From: Palsa-513 sp050010595
GTDB taxonomy: Bacteria > Actinomycetota > Thermoleophilia > Solirubrobacterales > Solirubrobacteraceae
Length of the DNA: 64,000 nt
Assembly: GCA_050010595.1 (NCBI GenBank)
Contig: JBEKKS010000003.1
Location: 1-64,000 of the forward strand
Reading direction: 5' to 3'
Program-made: the position numbers and the translations under genes
Shown here: positions 14,423 to 23,496 of the stretch, in pieces
How positions within the stretch are numbered: the stretch's first letter is position 1
How the letters are laid out: the number at the start of each line of letters is the position of its first letter
Notes under the pieces: generated by a model
Database searches by the model: none
Told to the model about the DNA's origin: nothing
Seen by the model: only the letters and a program-made list of their open reading frames with translations

Positions 14423-16546
14423 ATGAGCAGCACTGACGCGATCACGGCGACCGACGCGGGCTCCGGGCTCGCGGATCGAGGGCGTGCCCGTGATCCGTCG
14501 CTCTACATCAACCGCGAGCTTTCGTGGCTCGAGTTCAATCTGCGCGTTTGCGAGCTTGCAGAGGACGCGTCGGTGCCGCTGCTCGAACGCGTCAAGTTCG
14601 CGGCAATCTATGCATCGAACCTCGACGAGTACTTCATGGTCCGCGTGGCGGGCCTGCACGATCAGATCGACGCCGGCGTCGAGCGTCCGAGCGTTGACGG
14701 GCTGACCCCGGCACAGACGCTCGAGCTGATCCACGAGCGTACGCTCGAGCACGGGCTGCGCCTGCAGCGCTGCGTCAGCGAGCGTCTTCTGCCCGGCCTG
14801 GCGGAGTACGGGATCGTCGTCAAGGCGGTCCGCGAGCTCAGCGATGCCGAGCGCGAGACGCTCGGTGCGCACTTCCGGCGCGTCATCTTTCCAGCGCTAA
14901 CGCCACTCGCCGTCGGCCCGGGTCAGCCGTTCCCCTACATCTCGAACCTCTCGCTGAGCCTCGGTGTGATGGTCAGCGATCCGGACTCCGGCCACAGCAC
15001 CTTTGCGCGCGTGAAGATCCCGATCGAGATCCTGCCGCGCTTCATCGCCATCGGGAGCGACACCTTCGTCCTGCTCGAGGACGTGATCGCCCACAACCTC
15101 GACACGCTGTTCCCGGGCATGGTCATCGACGAGTACGACTTCTTCCGCGTTACGCGCGATGCCGACCTGTCGGTCTCCGACGAGGCCGACGACCTGCTGC
15201 AAGCGGTCGAGAACGAGCTCCGCCGGCGCCGCTTCGGCGAGGTCGTGCGAGTGGAGATCGGCGCGCGGATGTCAACCCGCCTGCTGCACGAGCTCACCGC
15301 AGCGCTTCATGTACAGGCGCGCGACATATACGCAATCGACGGGATGATCGACCTGACCGGCTTGCTCGCGCTGACGAAGCTCGGCGGCTATCCGGAGCTG
15401 CGTGACGCCCCGTGGACGCCGTTGACACATCCCCGCTTCCGCTCCCAGGAGGACGGGCGGATCGACGTCATGACAGCGATGCGCCATGGCGACGTGCTGG
15501 TCCACCACCCCTACGACTCTTTCTCCAACTCGGTCGAGCGCTTTGTCGAGCAAGCCGTAGCCGATCCGCAGGTGCTCGCGATCAAGCAGACCGTGTACCG
15601 CACAAACGACGACTCGCCGCTGGTGCCGGCGCTGATTCGCGCCGCAGAGCGCGGCAAGCAGGCTGTCTGCCTCGTCGAGCTACAGGCGCGCTTCGACGAG
15701 CAGTCGAACATCCAGTGGGCAAAGGCACTCGAGGAGGCGGGTGTCCATGTGGTCTACGGGCATCCGGCGCTGAAAACGCACGCGAAGTGCGTCCTCGTCG
15801 TGCGCCGCGAGGGTGACGGCGTGCGCAACTACGTGCACATCGGGACCGGTAACTACAACTCGGCGACCGCCAAGCTCTACACCGATTTCGGGCTCTTCAC
15901 GACAAACGAGGCGATCGGGGCCGACGTCGCAGAGCTCTTCAATTTCCTCACCGGCTTCGCACGTCAGCGCTCCTACCGCAAGGTGCTCGTCGCGCCGACG
16001 CACCTTCGCAACGCGATCCTCCACGAGATCGACCAGACGATTGCCGCCCACTCGGAAGGCTCACCCGCACGGATCCTGATCAAGATCAACGCGCTCGTTG
16101 ATCCGACCTGCATCGACGCTCTCTACGCGGCCTCGCAGGCCGGCGTGCGAGTGGATCTCAACGTGCGCGGAATCTGCTGCCTGCGCCCCGGCGTCCCAGG
16201 CCTTTCAGAGACGATCCAGGTCGTGTCAGTCGTCGGGCGCTTCCTCGAGCACTCGCGCGTCTACGCCTTCGAGCGGGGCGGCCAGCACACCGTCTACATC
16301 AGCTCGGCTGACCTGATGCCGCGAAACCTCGAGCATCGCGTCGAGCTCGCGGTCCCGGTCGAGGATCCGATGCTGCGCAGCGAGGTGCTCGAGACCGTGG
16401 AGCTCTGTCTGAAGGACAACCACAACGCTTGGCAGCTCGACGGCGACGCCCACTGGTCACGCGTGCGCCCGCCAGATCCCGCCGCGACGATCAACGCGCA
16501 GGCCGAGCTGATGCGCCTGCACCTGCTGCGCGCAGGCGAGGCCTGA
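14423..16546 (+). CDS. ppk1: Polyphosphate kinase 1
   Basis: 707 residues, normal length. N-terminal domain YINRELSWLEFNLRV and IYASNLDEYFMVRVAGL, head domain, then the two phospholipase-D-like catalytic domains: HHPYDSF, AIKQTVYRTNDDSPLVPALIRAAERGKQ, THAKCVL with the His that becomes phosphorylated, and HIGTGNYNSATAKLYTDFGLFT. It reversibly makes polyphosphate from ATP. TTG 14411 could extend it by four residues. It ends inside a bidirectional hairpin terminator. Confidence 0.95.
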   Translation: MSSTDAITATDAGSGLADRGRARDPSLYINRELSWLEFNLRVCELAEDASVPLLERVKFAAIYASNLDEYFMVRVAGLHDQIDAGVERPSVDGLTPAQTLELIHERTLEHGLRLQRCVSERLLPGLAEYGIVVKAVRELSDAERETLGAHFRRVIFPALTPLAVGPGQPFPYISNLSLSLGVMVSDPDSGHSTFARVKIPIEILPRFIAIGSDTFVLLEDVIAHNLDTLFPGMVIDEYDFFRVTRDADLSVSDEADDLLQAVENELRRRRFGEVVRVEIGARMSTRLLHELTAALHVQARDIYAIDGMIDLTGLLALTKLGGYPELRDAPWTPLTHPRFRSQEDGRIDVMTAMRHGDVLVHHPYDSFSNSVERFVEQAVADPQVLAIKQTVYRTNDDSPLVPALIRAAERGKQAVCLVELQARFDEQSNIQWAKALEEAGVHVVYGHPALKTHAKCVLVVRREGDGVRNYVHIGTGNYNSATAKLYTDFGLFTTNEAIGADVAELFNFLTGFARQRSYRKVLVAPTHLRNAILHEIDQTIAAHSEGSPARILIKINALVDPTCIDALYAASQAGVRVDLNVRGICCLRPGVPGLSETIQVVSVVGRFLEHSRVYAFERGGQHTVYISSADLMPRNLEHRVELAVPVEDPMLRSEVLETVELCLKDNHNAWQLDGDAHWSRVRPPDPAATINAQAELMRLHLLRAGEA

Positions 16547-16580
16547 GGCTCCACGGCGCCTGCGCGCCGCAGAGCCTCAG
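16543..16580. terminator. Bidirectional hairpin terminator between ppk1 and the convergent secreted-protein gene
   Basis: CTGAGGCTC (16543-16551) pairs perfectly with GAGCCTCAG (16572-16580), with an inner GGCGC/GCGCC stem. The ppk1 stop codon lies in the left arm and the convergent gene ends at 16595. Confidence 0.7.
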
Positions 16581-16594
16581 CCTTCAAGCCACGC

Positions 16595-17464
16595 CTATTT
16601 GGTCGACTTCCTGTGATGCGCCTTGGGCGCGCCACCAACGCCGGTAGTTCCGGTCGTGCCGTCAAGCGGGACGGGTGTCGTCACCCATGCGCCGCTCTTG
16701 GACTTCGTGACGAGGACCGTGATCTGCGGCGTGTTGCCAAGCCGGGTGTCGTGGGAGAACTCGTCGTGCTTTACGTCGACCGGACGCCCGAGATCGAACG
16801 GACCGGAGATCGCGTCCGTGACCGTCACGCTGGAGACGGTGGCGGTTGCCTTCGGCGTCACCGTGGTGCTGCCGGTGGACCCGAACGCCTTGACGGTGAT
16901 GCTCGGCGCCGTCGCCGTCGCTGTAGCTGTAGCTGTGGCGTCGGTCACGGTGAGGATCGCGTCGAGCTCCGGCTCGGTCGTGAGCTTGCCCGGGATGGAG
17001 AACTGACCGGTGATCACCTCACCGGGCTGCGAGGACGCTCCGACGCAGTTGATCGCGTAGCCGGGCGTAATGCCTTCGCACTCGAAGTTGTCTGACGTCG
17101 GCTTGTCGTTGAGCGTCAGGACCGGCGAGGCGTCGTAGTACTCGACCTGGTGCGGCTCGGTGTTGATCTGGTATCCGGTGATCGGCCCGTCGCACGAGAA
17201 GCGGTACTGGACCTGGGTGCCCGGAGTACCGGCCTCGGGGTTGCCCGCGCGGATCTGGCCGGTGCATGTGTAGTCGTTGGGGTCGGCAGTCGTACCGCTC
17301 GTACCGGTGCTGCTGGTCCCACCAGTCGTCACCGGCTGGATGCTGTCGGCCTGAACCAGCTGGGCGCCGGCAAACGCCACCAGAGCGGCTGCGGATCCCA
17401 GAGCCCCAAGCGTAGCCGCGAGCCGGCGTCGGGCGGGCGAAGTCTTGAGCAACTTTTTCTCCAT
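16595..17464 (-). CDS. Exported protein of unknown function with Gly-Thr and Ala-Thr tracts
   Basis: 289 residues. A basic start and hydrophobic segment (about 12-40) with an AQLVQADS-type cleavage region indicate secretion. A GTSSTGTSGTT tract follows. The middle has four Cys (in YTCTGQI, RFSCDGP, NFECEG, INCVGA), probably two disulfides; then an alternating ATATATATA segment, and a basic C terminus ending KAHHRKSTK after GTTGTTGVGG. I recognise no family. It is divergent from pstS, sharing a 120-base promoter region, so phosphate-linked expression is possible. Confidence 0.7.
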   Translation of the reverse strand: MEKKLLKTSPARRRLAATLGALGSAAALVAFAGAQLVQADSIQPVTTGGTSSTGTSGTTADPNDYTCTGQIRAGNPEAGTPGTQVQYRFSCDGPITGYQINTEPHQVEYYDASPVLTLNDKPTSDNFECEGITPGYAINCVGASSQPGEVITGQFSIPGKLTTEPELDAILTVTDATATATATATAPSITVKAFGSTGSTTVTPKATATVSSVTVTDAISGPFDLGRPVDVKHDEFSHDTRLGNTPQITVLVTKSKSGAWVTTPVPLDGTTGTTGVGGAPKAHHRKSTK

Positions 17465-17503
17465 TCGTAGGTGCGGGGCGCGTACACTAGCGCAATCAAC
17501 GGT

Positions 17504-17532
17504 TTGTAGATCGGGTATGTGTTCTTTATGCT
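17504..17532 (+). promoter_or_regulatory. Possible sigma-70-type promoter for pstS
   Basis: TTGTAG (17504-17509), 17-base spacer, TATGCT (17527-17532). The match is moderate. I found no clear 11-nt PHO repeat in this region. Confidence 0.35.
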
Positions 17533-17557
17533 AGGCTCGACGTAATCCGTTTGTCAA
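17528..17557 (-). promoter_or_regulatory. Promoter for the exported protein gene: TTGACA-N18-TAGCAT
   Basis: On the minus strand a perfect -35 TTGACA (17557-17552) is followed by 18 bases and TAGCAT (17533-17528). It overlaps the possible pstS -10 on the other strand. The TAG-type -10 recurs at several other genes in the window. Confidence 0.55.
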
Positions 17558-17584
17558 ACCCCAGGACAGGGAGTTCCCTAGTTG

Positions 17585-18439
17585 ATGCGCAGACCCCGCC
17601 GTCTCCTCGCCCCAATCGTCGCGACCGTGGCGCTTGCCGTGGTGCTCCCCGGCGTCGCCCTGGCGACGCAGGTCATCAGCCTGTCTGGCTCGACGGCCGC
17701 ATTTCCCCTCCTCGAGCTGTTGACAGCTAAGTACTCGGCGCTTCAGCACAACAAGATCAAGTTCATCGTCGCCCAGGGCGGCAGCACGGTTGGAATCAAC
17801 GACGTCGCGGCCGGCAAGGTCAACATCGGTGACGCCTCGGCCGCGCCGACATCGTCGACTCCCGGCGGCCTCGACTTCTACCCGATCGCCAAGTACTTCG
17901 TCTGCGTCGTGACGAACAAGGCGAACCCGATCTCCAACCTCACCACCTCACAGGTCGAGAGCATCTTCGAGGGCAAGGTCACAAACTGGAGCCAGGTCTC
18001 GGGCTCGACGCTCAACGCACCGATCGACGTCGACAGCCGCACCTCCGTGGCAGGCGTCCTGACAACGTTCGCCAACACTCTCCTGGGTGGCGCCAAGTCC
18101 ACGGTCGTCACGTCGGCCGCCACGCAGTGGGCGAGCGAGGGCCTGATGCAGAACGCCGTCGCCAAGGACCCCAACGCGATCGGCTTCCTCTCGGACTACT
18201 ACGCGCTCGATGACAAGAGCATCAACCCGGTCGCCTACAACGGCACCGCCTGCAACGTCGCCAACACGGTCAACGAGACCTACCCCGGCTGGGCCTTCTT
18301 CTACGAGGTCACGCGGGGCTCGGCGACGGGCACGCCCGAGGGCCACTTCATCAACTGGGTTCAAACCAGCGCGGCCGCAAAGAAGATCATCGAGACCAAC
18401 TGGATCCCGTTGACGATCACGAAGACCGTCAGCGGCTGA
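17585..18439 (+). CDS. pstS: Phosphate ABC transporter substrate-binding protein
   Basis: 284 residues. A signal peptide (about 1-27, ending near GVALA) is followed by SLSGSTAAFPLLE, VAQGGSTVGINDV and the rest of a PstS-like type II binding fold, including DVDSRTSVAGV. No lipobox Cys follows the signal, so it is not obviously a lipoprotein as many PstS are. ATG 17585 is preceded directly by an in-frame TTG at 17582. First gene of pstSCAB. Confidence 0.9.
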   Translation: MRRPRRLLAPIVATVALAVVLPGVALATQVISLSGSTAAFPLLELLTAKYSALQHNKIKFIVAQGGSTVGINDVAAGKVNIGDASAAPTSSTPGGLDFYPIAKYFVCVVTNKANPISNLTTSQVESIFEGKVTNWSQVSGSTLNAPIDVDSRTSVAGVLTTFANTLLGGAKSTVVTSAATQWASEGLMQNAVAKDPNAIGFLSDYYALDDKSINPVAYNGTACNVANTVNETYPGWAFFYEVTRGSATGTPEGHFINWVQTSAAAKKIIETNWIPLTITKTVSG

Positions 18440-18450
18440 GCGCAAGGCGC

Positions 18451-19446
18451 GTGCGTTCACGCATGCTCGAGCGACTGCGCAGACCATGGAGCGATCACCG
18501 CGCCGAGCAATTGCTCGGCGCGGTCGCGTGTCTACTCGCGGTCGGGATCATCTTGATGATCGTGTTCGTGCTCCGTGGCGCGTGGCCGACGTTCAGCCAC
18601 GAGGGGCTCTCCTGGCTCGGCTCGGGCGGCAACCTCGACTCCCAAGTCGGGGCGATGGTCAACACCAGCTCGCACCCGCCCGGCTCGGCCTACTACCTGC
18701 ATGCCTGGCCGTTGATCTGGGGAACGCTGCTGACGGCTGGGTTCGCCGTGCTGTTCGGGCTGGCGATCGCGCTCGCGACTGCGATCTTCATCGTCGACTT
18801 CGCCCCGCCGGTCGTCAAGCGCACGATGAAGCCGGTCATCCGGCTGCTGGCGGCGATTCCGGGCGTTCTCTACGGGCTGATCGGCATCCTCGTGATCGTG
18901 CCCTTCATCAACAGGGACATCCTCACCCAGGGCGAGCAGGAATCCGTCATCCACGTGATCAGCCTCAGCGGGGGCGGCCTCGGCGTCGCGATCCTGCTCG
19001 TGACGCTGATGATCACGCCGATCATGACCGCGCTGATCACCGACGCGCTCGAGTCGGTTCCCCGCGCCTGGCGCGAGGGAGCGATAGCGCTCGGACTCAA
19101 CCCGCTTCGCGCGACGCTCGCGGTGTCGATCCGCGCGATCCGCCCCGCGATCGTCTCGGCGACGGCGCTCGCGACTGCTCGGGCGATCGGTGAGGCGATC
19201 GTCGTCTCGATGGTGTCGGGCGGCAGTGCGTTTGCGCCCAACCCGCTGGACGGCCGCATCTTCTTCCTCGAGCCGGTCGAGACGCTGGCCTCGGAGGTCG
19301 TGCGCCAGGCTGACAACCTGAGCATCCCGGCTTTGCACTCGACGCTCTACGCGATCGCGTCGCTGCTGCTCTTCTCGAGCTTCGTCCTCTCGCTCGCCAG
19401 CTACCTGATCCGACTTCCGATGCGCCGCTACCAGGTGAGCGACTGA
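18451..19446 (+). CDS. pstC: Phosphate ABC transporter permease PstC
   Basis: 331 residues with about six membrane segments. The EAA-type loop is seen in ITDALESVPRAWREGAIALGLNPLRATLAVSI. LLAAIPGVLYGLIGILVIVPFI is typical of PstC. GTG 18451 is 11 bases after pstS; ATG 18463 is an alternative. Its TGA shares bases with the pstA ATG (TGATG). Confidence 0.93.
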   Translation: MRSRMLERLRRPWSDHRAEQLLGAVACLLAVGIILMIVFVLRGAWPTFSHEGLSWLGSGGNLDSQVGAMVNTSSHPPGSAYYLHAWPLIWGTLLTAGFAVLFGLAIALATAIFIVDFAPPVVKRTMKPVIRLLAAIPGVLYGLIGILVIVPFINRDILTQGEQESVIHVISLSGGGLGVAILLVTLMITPIMTALITDALESVPRAWREGAIALGLNPLRATLAVSIRAIRPAIVSATALATARAIGEAIVVSMVSGGSAFAPNPLDGRIFFLEPVETLASEVVRQADNLSIPALHSTLYAIASLLLFSSFVLSLASYLIRLPMRRYQVSD

Positions 19447-20441
19447 TGGCCACAGCGGACCCGCTCAGCCCAGTTACCCTCACACCGCCGGCACACCGCC
19501 GGCGCGGGCGCCGCGCCCCGTTGCGTAGCTGGCGGCTGCGCGATCAGCTCGTCTTCGTCTTGGCCTGGGCGATGGGGATCGCGCTCTGCCTGGTCGCGCT
19601 TTCGGTGGTGATCTTCTTCGCCGTCGAGGGCGTCCAATACCTGCGACCGGACCTGCTCGTCACGCACCCGAGCCCGTCAGTGAGCCAGGCTGGGTCCGGC
19701 GGGTTCCTCGACGCGATCGAGGGCACAGTGCTGCTGGGAGCGATCGGCTTGGTCATCGCGGTGCCGATCGGCGTGGCGACCGCGGTCTGGGTCGTCGAGT
19801 ACGGGCGTCCCCGCTGGCTTGGGCGCATCGTCGAGTCGGCCGTCGAGATCATTGCCGGGACTCCCGACATCGTGATCGCGATCTTCGGCCTCGCGCTGTT
19901 CCAACTCGGGATCTTCTCGATCCTCTCGTTCAGTGAGCCGGGCGGCGCGTTCGGTCGCTCGTTCCTGACCGCTGGGGCGATGATGTCCTTCCTCGCGCTG
20001 CCACCTGTCTACACCGCAACCAGAAACGGGCTGATCGCGACGCCGCGGCAGATGCGGGAAGCGTCATTCGCGCTTGGGAAGACGCGCATCGCGACGATCC
20101 GGCGCGTCGTGCTGCCGGCGGTCCGGCGTGACATCGCGACCGGGTCGACGCTCGGGCTGGCGCGGATCATCGGCGATACGGCGATCGTCATCCTGCTGCT
20201 CGGCGCGACGCTGCGACTGCAGTCCGAGGGCGCCTTTGGCTTCCTCAGCGGCACGGGGTCGAGCCTCACGAGCTACATCTACGGTAACTCGCCCGCGGGC
20301 GACGGCAATGCTCCTCAGAAGGCCTACGCCGCAGCCGCCGTTCTGCTGTTGCTGATCATCGCTCTCAACTGGCTTGTCGGGCGTGTCGGGCGAATCGGTG
20401 GACCGCCGATCCATGAGCCGAGCCGGAGGCTCGGCGCCTGA
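19446..20441 (+). CDS. pstA: Phosphate ABC transporter permease PstA
   Basis: 331 residues, about six membrane segments after a basic cytoplasmic N terminus (HRRRGRRAPLRSWRLRDQ). IIAGTPDIVIAIFGLALF and the EAA loop ATPRQMREASFALGKTRIATIRRVVLPAVRRDI are family features. Pairs with PstC to form the membrane channel. A 69-base gap follows before pstB. Confidence 0.93.
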   Translation: MATADPLSPVTLTPPAHRRRGRRAPLRSWRLRDQLVFVLAWAMGIALCLVALSVVIFFAVEGVQYLRPDLLVTHPSPSVSQAGSGGFLDAIEGTVLLGAIGLVIAVPIGVATAVWVVEYGRPRWLGRIVESAVEIIAGTPDIVIAIFGLALFQLGIFSILSFSEPGGAFGRSFLTAGAMMSFLALPPVYTATRNGLIATPRQMREASFALGKTRIATIRRVVLPAVRRDIATGSTLGLARIIGDTAIVILLLGATLRLQSEGAFGFLSGTGSSLTSYIYGNSPAGDGNAPQKAYAAAAVLLLLIIALNWLVGRVGRIGGPPIHEPSRRLGA

Positions 20442-20510
20442 CACTGGGCGCGACGGGCACGATATGGAACAATCCATCAGGGCATTGCTGATCGGAAAGC
20501 TTGACTTAGG

Positions 20511-21320
20511 GTGAGCGCACTGGCACAACGAATCGAGATCGAGCCGCTGGCCGAGTCGGCTACCCCGGTCGAGCGTCTGCGCGTCGAGGACGTCAGCGTC
20601 TTCTACGACGACAAGCCTGCCGTCAAGGGCGTGTCGCTGTCGATCCATCAAGGTGAGGTGCTCGCCCTGATCGGGCCGTCCGGGTGCGGCAAGACGACGC
20701 TCCTACGCACGCTCAACCGCCTGACCGAGCTCACCCGGAACGCAAGCCACAGCGGCCGGATCCTGCTCGACGAGGAGGACACCGACGAGCTCGTCGACAC
20801 CGAGCTGCGCGCGCGCGTCTCGATGGTCTTCCAACAGCCGAATCCGTTCCCGATGTCGATCTTCGACAACGTCGCATTTGCCCTGCGCGAGCAGTCACGG
20901 CGCCGGCCGCGTCGACGTGAGCTCGAGCCTATGGTGAGCCGTGCGCTCCAACGTGCCGGCCTCTACGAGGAGGTACGCGCCGACCTCGATCGCCCGGCAC
21001 TGCGTCTTTCCGGCGGCCAGCAGCAGCGCCTTTGCATCGCGCGCGCGATCGCGCAGGAGCCCGAGATACTCTTGATGGACGAGCCTTGCTCGGCGCTTGA
21101 CCCGCGCTCGACCGCAGTCGTCGAAGATCTGATTCACCAGCTACGTCGCGACCTTGCGATCGTGGTCGTCACGCACAACCTCCAGCAGGCGCGGCGGATC
21201 GCCGACCGAGTCGCCTTCATGTATCTCGGCGACCTCGTCGAGATCGGGGAGACCGAGCAGATCTTCACCGATCCCGAGCACGAGCGCACGCGCGAGTACA
21301 TCGCTGGCGTCTTCGGATGA
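20511..21320 (+). CDS. pstB: Phosphate ABC transporter ATP-binding protein
   Basis: 269 residues. Walker A GPSGCGKTT at about 55, Q loop MVFQQPNPFPMSIFDNV (PstB-specific wording), signature LSGGQQQR, Walker B ILLMDEPCSALDP and the switch His in VVVTHNLQQARR. GTG start. Its stop overlaps the ATG of the lipoprotein gene (ATGA), which ties that gene to the Pst system. Confidence 0.95.
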   Translation: MSALAQRIEIEPLAESATPVERLRVEDVSVFYDDKPAVKGVSLSIHQGEVLALIGPSGCGKTTLLRTLNRLTELTRNASHSGRILLDEEDTDELVDTELRARVSMVFQQPNPFPMSIFDNVAFALREQSRRRPRRRELEPMVSRALQRAGLYEEVRADLDRPALRLSGGQQQRLCIARAIAQEPEILLMDEPCSALDPRSTAVVEDLIHQLRRDLAIVVVTHNLQQARRIADRVAFMYLGDLVEIGETEQIFTDPEHERTREYIAGVFG

Positions 21321-22042
21321 CCTGGCGCGCCGGCGCGGCGCTGCTCGCACTGCTGGGCGCGCTCTCATTGGCAGGTTGTGAGTCGACCGAGCAGGAAAGC
21401 GCGCAAATCGCGAAGCGACTCGGGCATCAAAGCGCAGACGCTGCAGTGACACAGATCAAGGGCACCAACGCCGCCGTCCGGGTCGATCAGGCGCAGATCG
21501 TCAGCTCGCGCAGCGGCACCGCCGCCGCGCTCGAGCTGACCAACACCTCGAGCCGGCCGCAAGCGGATATTCCAATCCTCGTGACCGCCTACGACGCCGC
21601 CGGCAAGGCCGTCTACAGCAACGCGACCGTTGGCGAGAGCTCGCCCAGCGGCGAGCTCTCATTCCTGGCGGCGCACGCAACGGCATGGTGGGTCGACGGC
21701 AGTCTGCTCGCGGCCGGTGGCACGCCGGTGCGCCTGACCGCCAAGATCGGTGATCCGACAACAAGCGCCGTGCAGCTTGCCTTGAGCGTGTCCCACCTGG
21801 CCGCCGGCAGCAACTTCGTCGGCCCGCTGATCGACGGCAAGGCAGTGAATGGCTCCGCAAGCGCTGAATCGGACGCCACCGTGTATGCCGTCGCGCTCGT
21901 CGGTGGACACCTGGTTGGCGCAGGTCAGGGCGTGGTCCCGGCGCTTGCCGCCCACGGGTCGGCCTCGTTCCAGGTCAACGTCACCGGCAAGGCGGCCGGT
22001 GCCACCGTAGCGGCGACGATAGTGCCGGCCCACATCAGCTAG
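21317..22042 (+). CDS. Predicted lipoprotein translationally coupled to pstB
   Basis: 241 residues. Signal LLALLGALSLAGC has a clear lipobox, so Cys at about 21 would be lipidated and the protein held on the outer face of the membrane. The rest is beta-rich and Ala/Gly-rich (TAAALELTNTSSRPQADIPILVTAYDAAGKAVYS looks like a FxLyD/Ig-like beta domain), with no catalytic motif. The four-base overlap with pstB is unusual for the Pst operon. A role holding or presenting the non-lipidated PstS is only a guess. Confidence 0.75.
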   Translation: MTWRAGAALLALLGALSLAGCESTEQESAQIAKRLGHQSADAAVTQIKGTNAAVRVDQAQIVSSRSGTAAALELTNTSSRPQADIPILVTAYDAAGKAVYSNATVGESSPSGELSFLAAHATAWWVDGSLLAAGGTPVRLTAKIGDPTTSAVQLALSVSHLAAGSNFVGPLIDGKAVNGSASAESDATVYAVALVGGHLVGAGQGVVPALAAHGSASFQVNVTGKAAGATVAATIVPAHIS

Positions 22043-22059
22043 TCGCTAGCCTTTCGGGG

Positions 22060-23496
22060 GTGAGGAAGGCTCGCTATGTGGTGGCGCTGACCGCCATCAC
22101 CGCGCTGCTTGCCGGCGCCGTTGCTGGCGCCCAGGGCACAGGCACCCGCGTGCAGCTCACCTCCTGGCCCGAGTTCGGCCTCAACCCGCAGCGTACGAGC
22201 GCGACGGATGACTTGACGGGTATCAACGCGGCAAACGTTGCGCAGCTGCACCTGCGACGCGTCCAGCTGCCCGGCACCGTCGATAACTCGCCGATCTACC
22301 TCAGCGGCGTGAGCGTGGACGGCACGACGCAGAACGTCATCATCGTAACGACGACCTACGGCATCACGATGGCGCTCAGCCCGTCCACCGGGCAGATTCT
22401 TTGGAAATTCACACCACCCGGGATCGCGTCGTGGTCGGGGAGCTACCAGATCACCGTCGCAACGCCGATCGCAGACCCCGACGGGCAGTACGTCTACGCG
22501 ACCTCGCCCAACGGCCTCGTGCACAAGCTGAGCCTCGAGAACGGTAGCGAGGCCTCCGGCTGGCCGGTTCGGATCACACCGCTGCCCTCGCGCGAGAAGC
22601 TGACTGCCGGCCTCAACTACGCAGACGGCGATGTGCTCGCGAGCACCGGCGGCTACGACGGCGACGCGCCGCCCTACGTCGGCCACATCGTCGCGATCAA
22701 CGCGCAGAGCGGCCAGATCGCCGCGGTCTTCAACACGCTGTGCGCAAACCGCCACACGATCATCTCGCCGCCGACCTGCAACGCGAGTGACTCAGCGATC
22801 CTGTCGCGCAGCGGGCCGGTCGTCCTGCCGGATGACAAGCGCGTCCTGATTGCCACCGGCAACGCGCCCTGGAACGGCACGACCGACTTCGGCGACAGCG
22901 TGATCGAGCTGTCGTTGCCCAAGCTTCGCTTCGTGCAGGCTTATACGCCTGTCGACCAGGAGCAGCTCAACGTCGGCGACAGCGACGAGGGCTCCGGCTC
23001 ACCGGCGTTGCTTCCGGGGAGGCTCGTCCTCCAGGGCGGCAAGAACGGGCTTCTCTACGTGATCAGCCTCAAGCATATGGACGGTCACCGGCGCCCCTTC
23101 CCGCAGCAGACCGGAGGTGAGCTCCAGACCCTGCCGACGCCGGGCGGCGCCGAGCTGTTCAGCGCGCCGGCGGTGTGGCATTCGTACGTCTTCGTTGCCG
23201 ACGGCGGGGGAACCACGGCGTATGCCGTCCGCAACCGCCGCCTGCACCCGATTTGGAGCAATGGGAACCATGGCACCTCCCCCGTCCTCGCCGGCGGCCT
23301 GCTTTACGTCTACGACATGGACAGCGGGGGCATCAACGTCTATAAGCCCCTGAGCGGCAAGCTCGTGACGACGCTTGCCTGCGGCACCGGCCACTGGAAC
23401 AGCCCGATCGTCGTCGACGGCTACGTCATCGAGGGCGAAGGCGACGCGAACAGCCACTCGACCAGCGGCGTCCTCGACATCTGGTCGGCGGCCTAA
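22060..23496 (+). CDS. Secreted PQQ-type beta-propeller protein
   Basis: 478 residues from GTG 22060. A signal peptide (about 1-25) is followed by repeated propeller blades: WPEFGLNPQRTSATD, TYGITMALSPSTGQILWKF, YVYATSPNGLVHKLSLENG, GKNGLLYVISL, FVADGGGTTAYAV and GGLLYVYDMDSGGINVY. The blades match the pyrrolo-quinoline-quinone-like repeat, but I see no basis to claim the cofactor is bound. It starts 17 bases after the lipoprotein and its stop interlocks (CTAA) with the convergent SIS gene. Confidence 0.8.
   Translation: MRKARYVVALTAITALLAGAVAGAQGTGTRVQLTSWPEFGLNPQRTSATDDLTGINAANVAQLHLRRVQLPGTVDNSPIYLSGVSVDGTTQNVIIVTTTYGITMALSPSTGQILWKFTPPGIASWSGSYQITVATPIADPDGQYVYATSPNGLVHKLSLENGSEASGWPVRITPLPSREKLTAGLNYADGDVLASTGGYDGDAPPYVGHIVAINAQSGQIAAVFNTLCANRHTIISPPTCNASDSAILSRSGPVVLPDDKRVLIATGNAPWNGTTDFGDSVIELSLPKLRFVQAYTPVDQEQLNVGDSDEGSGSPALLPGRLVLQGGKNGLLYVISLKHMDGHRRPFPQQTGGELQTLPTPGGAELFSAPAVWHSYVFVADGGGTTAYAVRNRRLHPIWSNGNHGTSPVLAGGLLYVYDMDSGGINVYKPLSGKLVTTLACGTGHWNSPIVVDGYVIEGEGDANSHSTSGVLDIWSAA

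Noticed and set aside
17465..17584. PHO box upstream of pstS
   Set aside because: I looked on both strands for adjacent 11-nt units with TCAC/TAAC cores and found none convincing.
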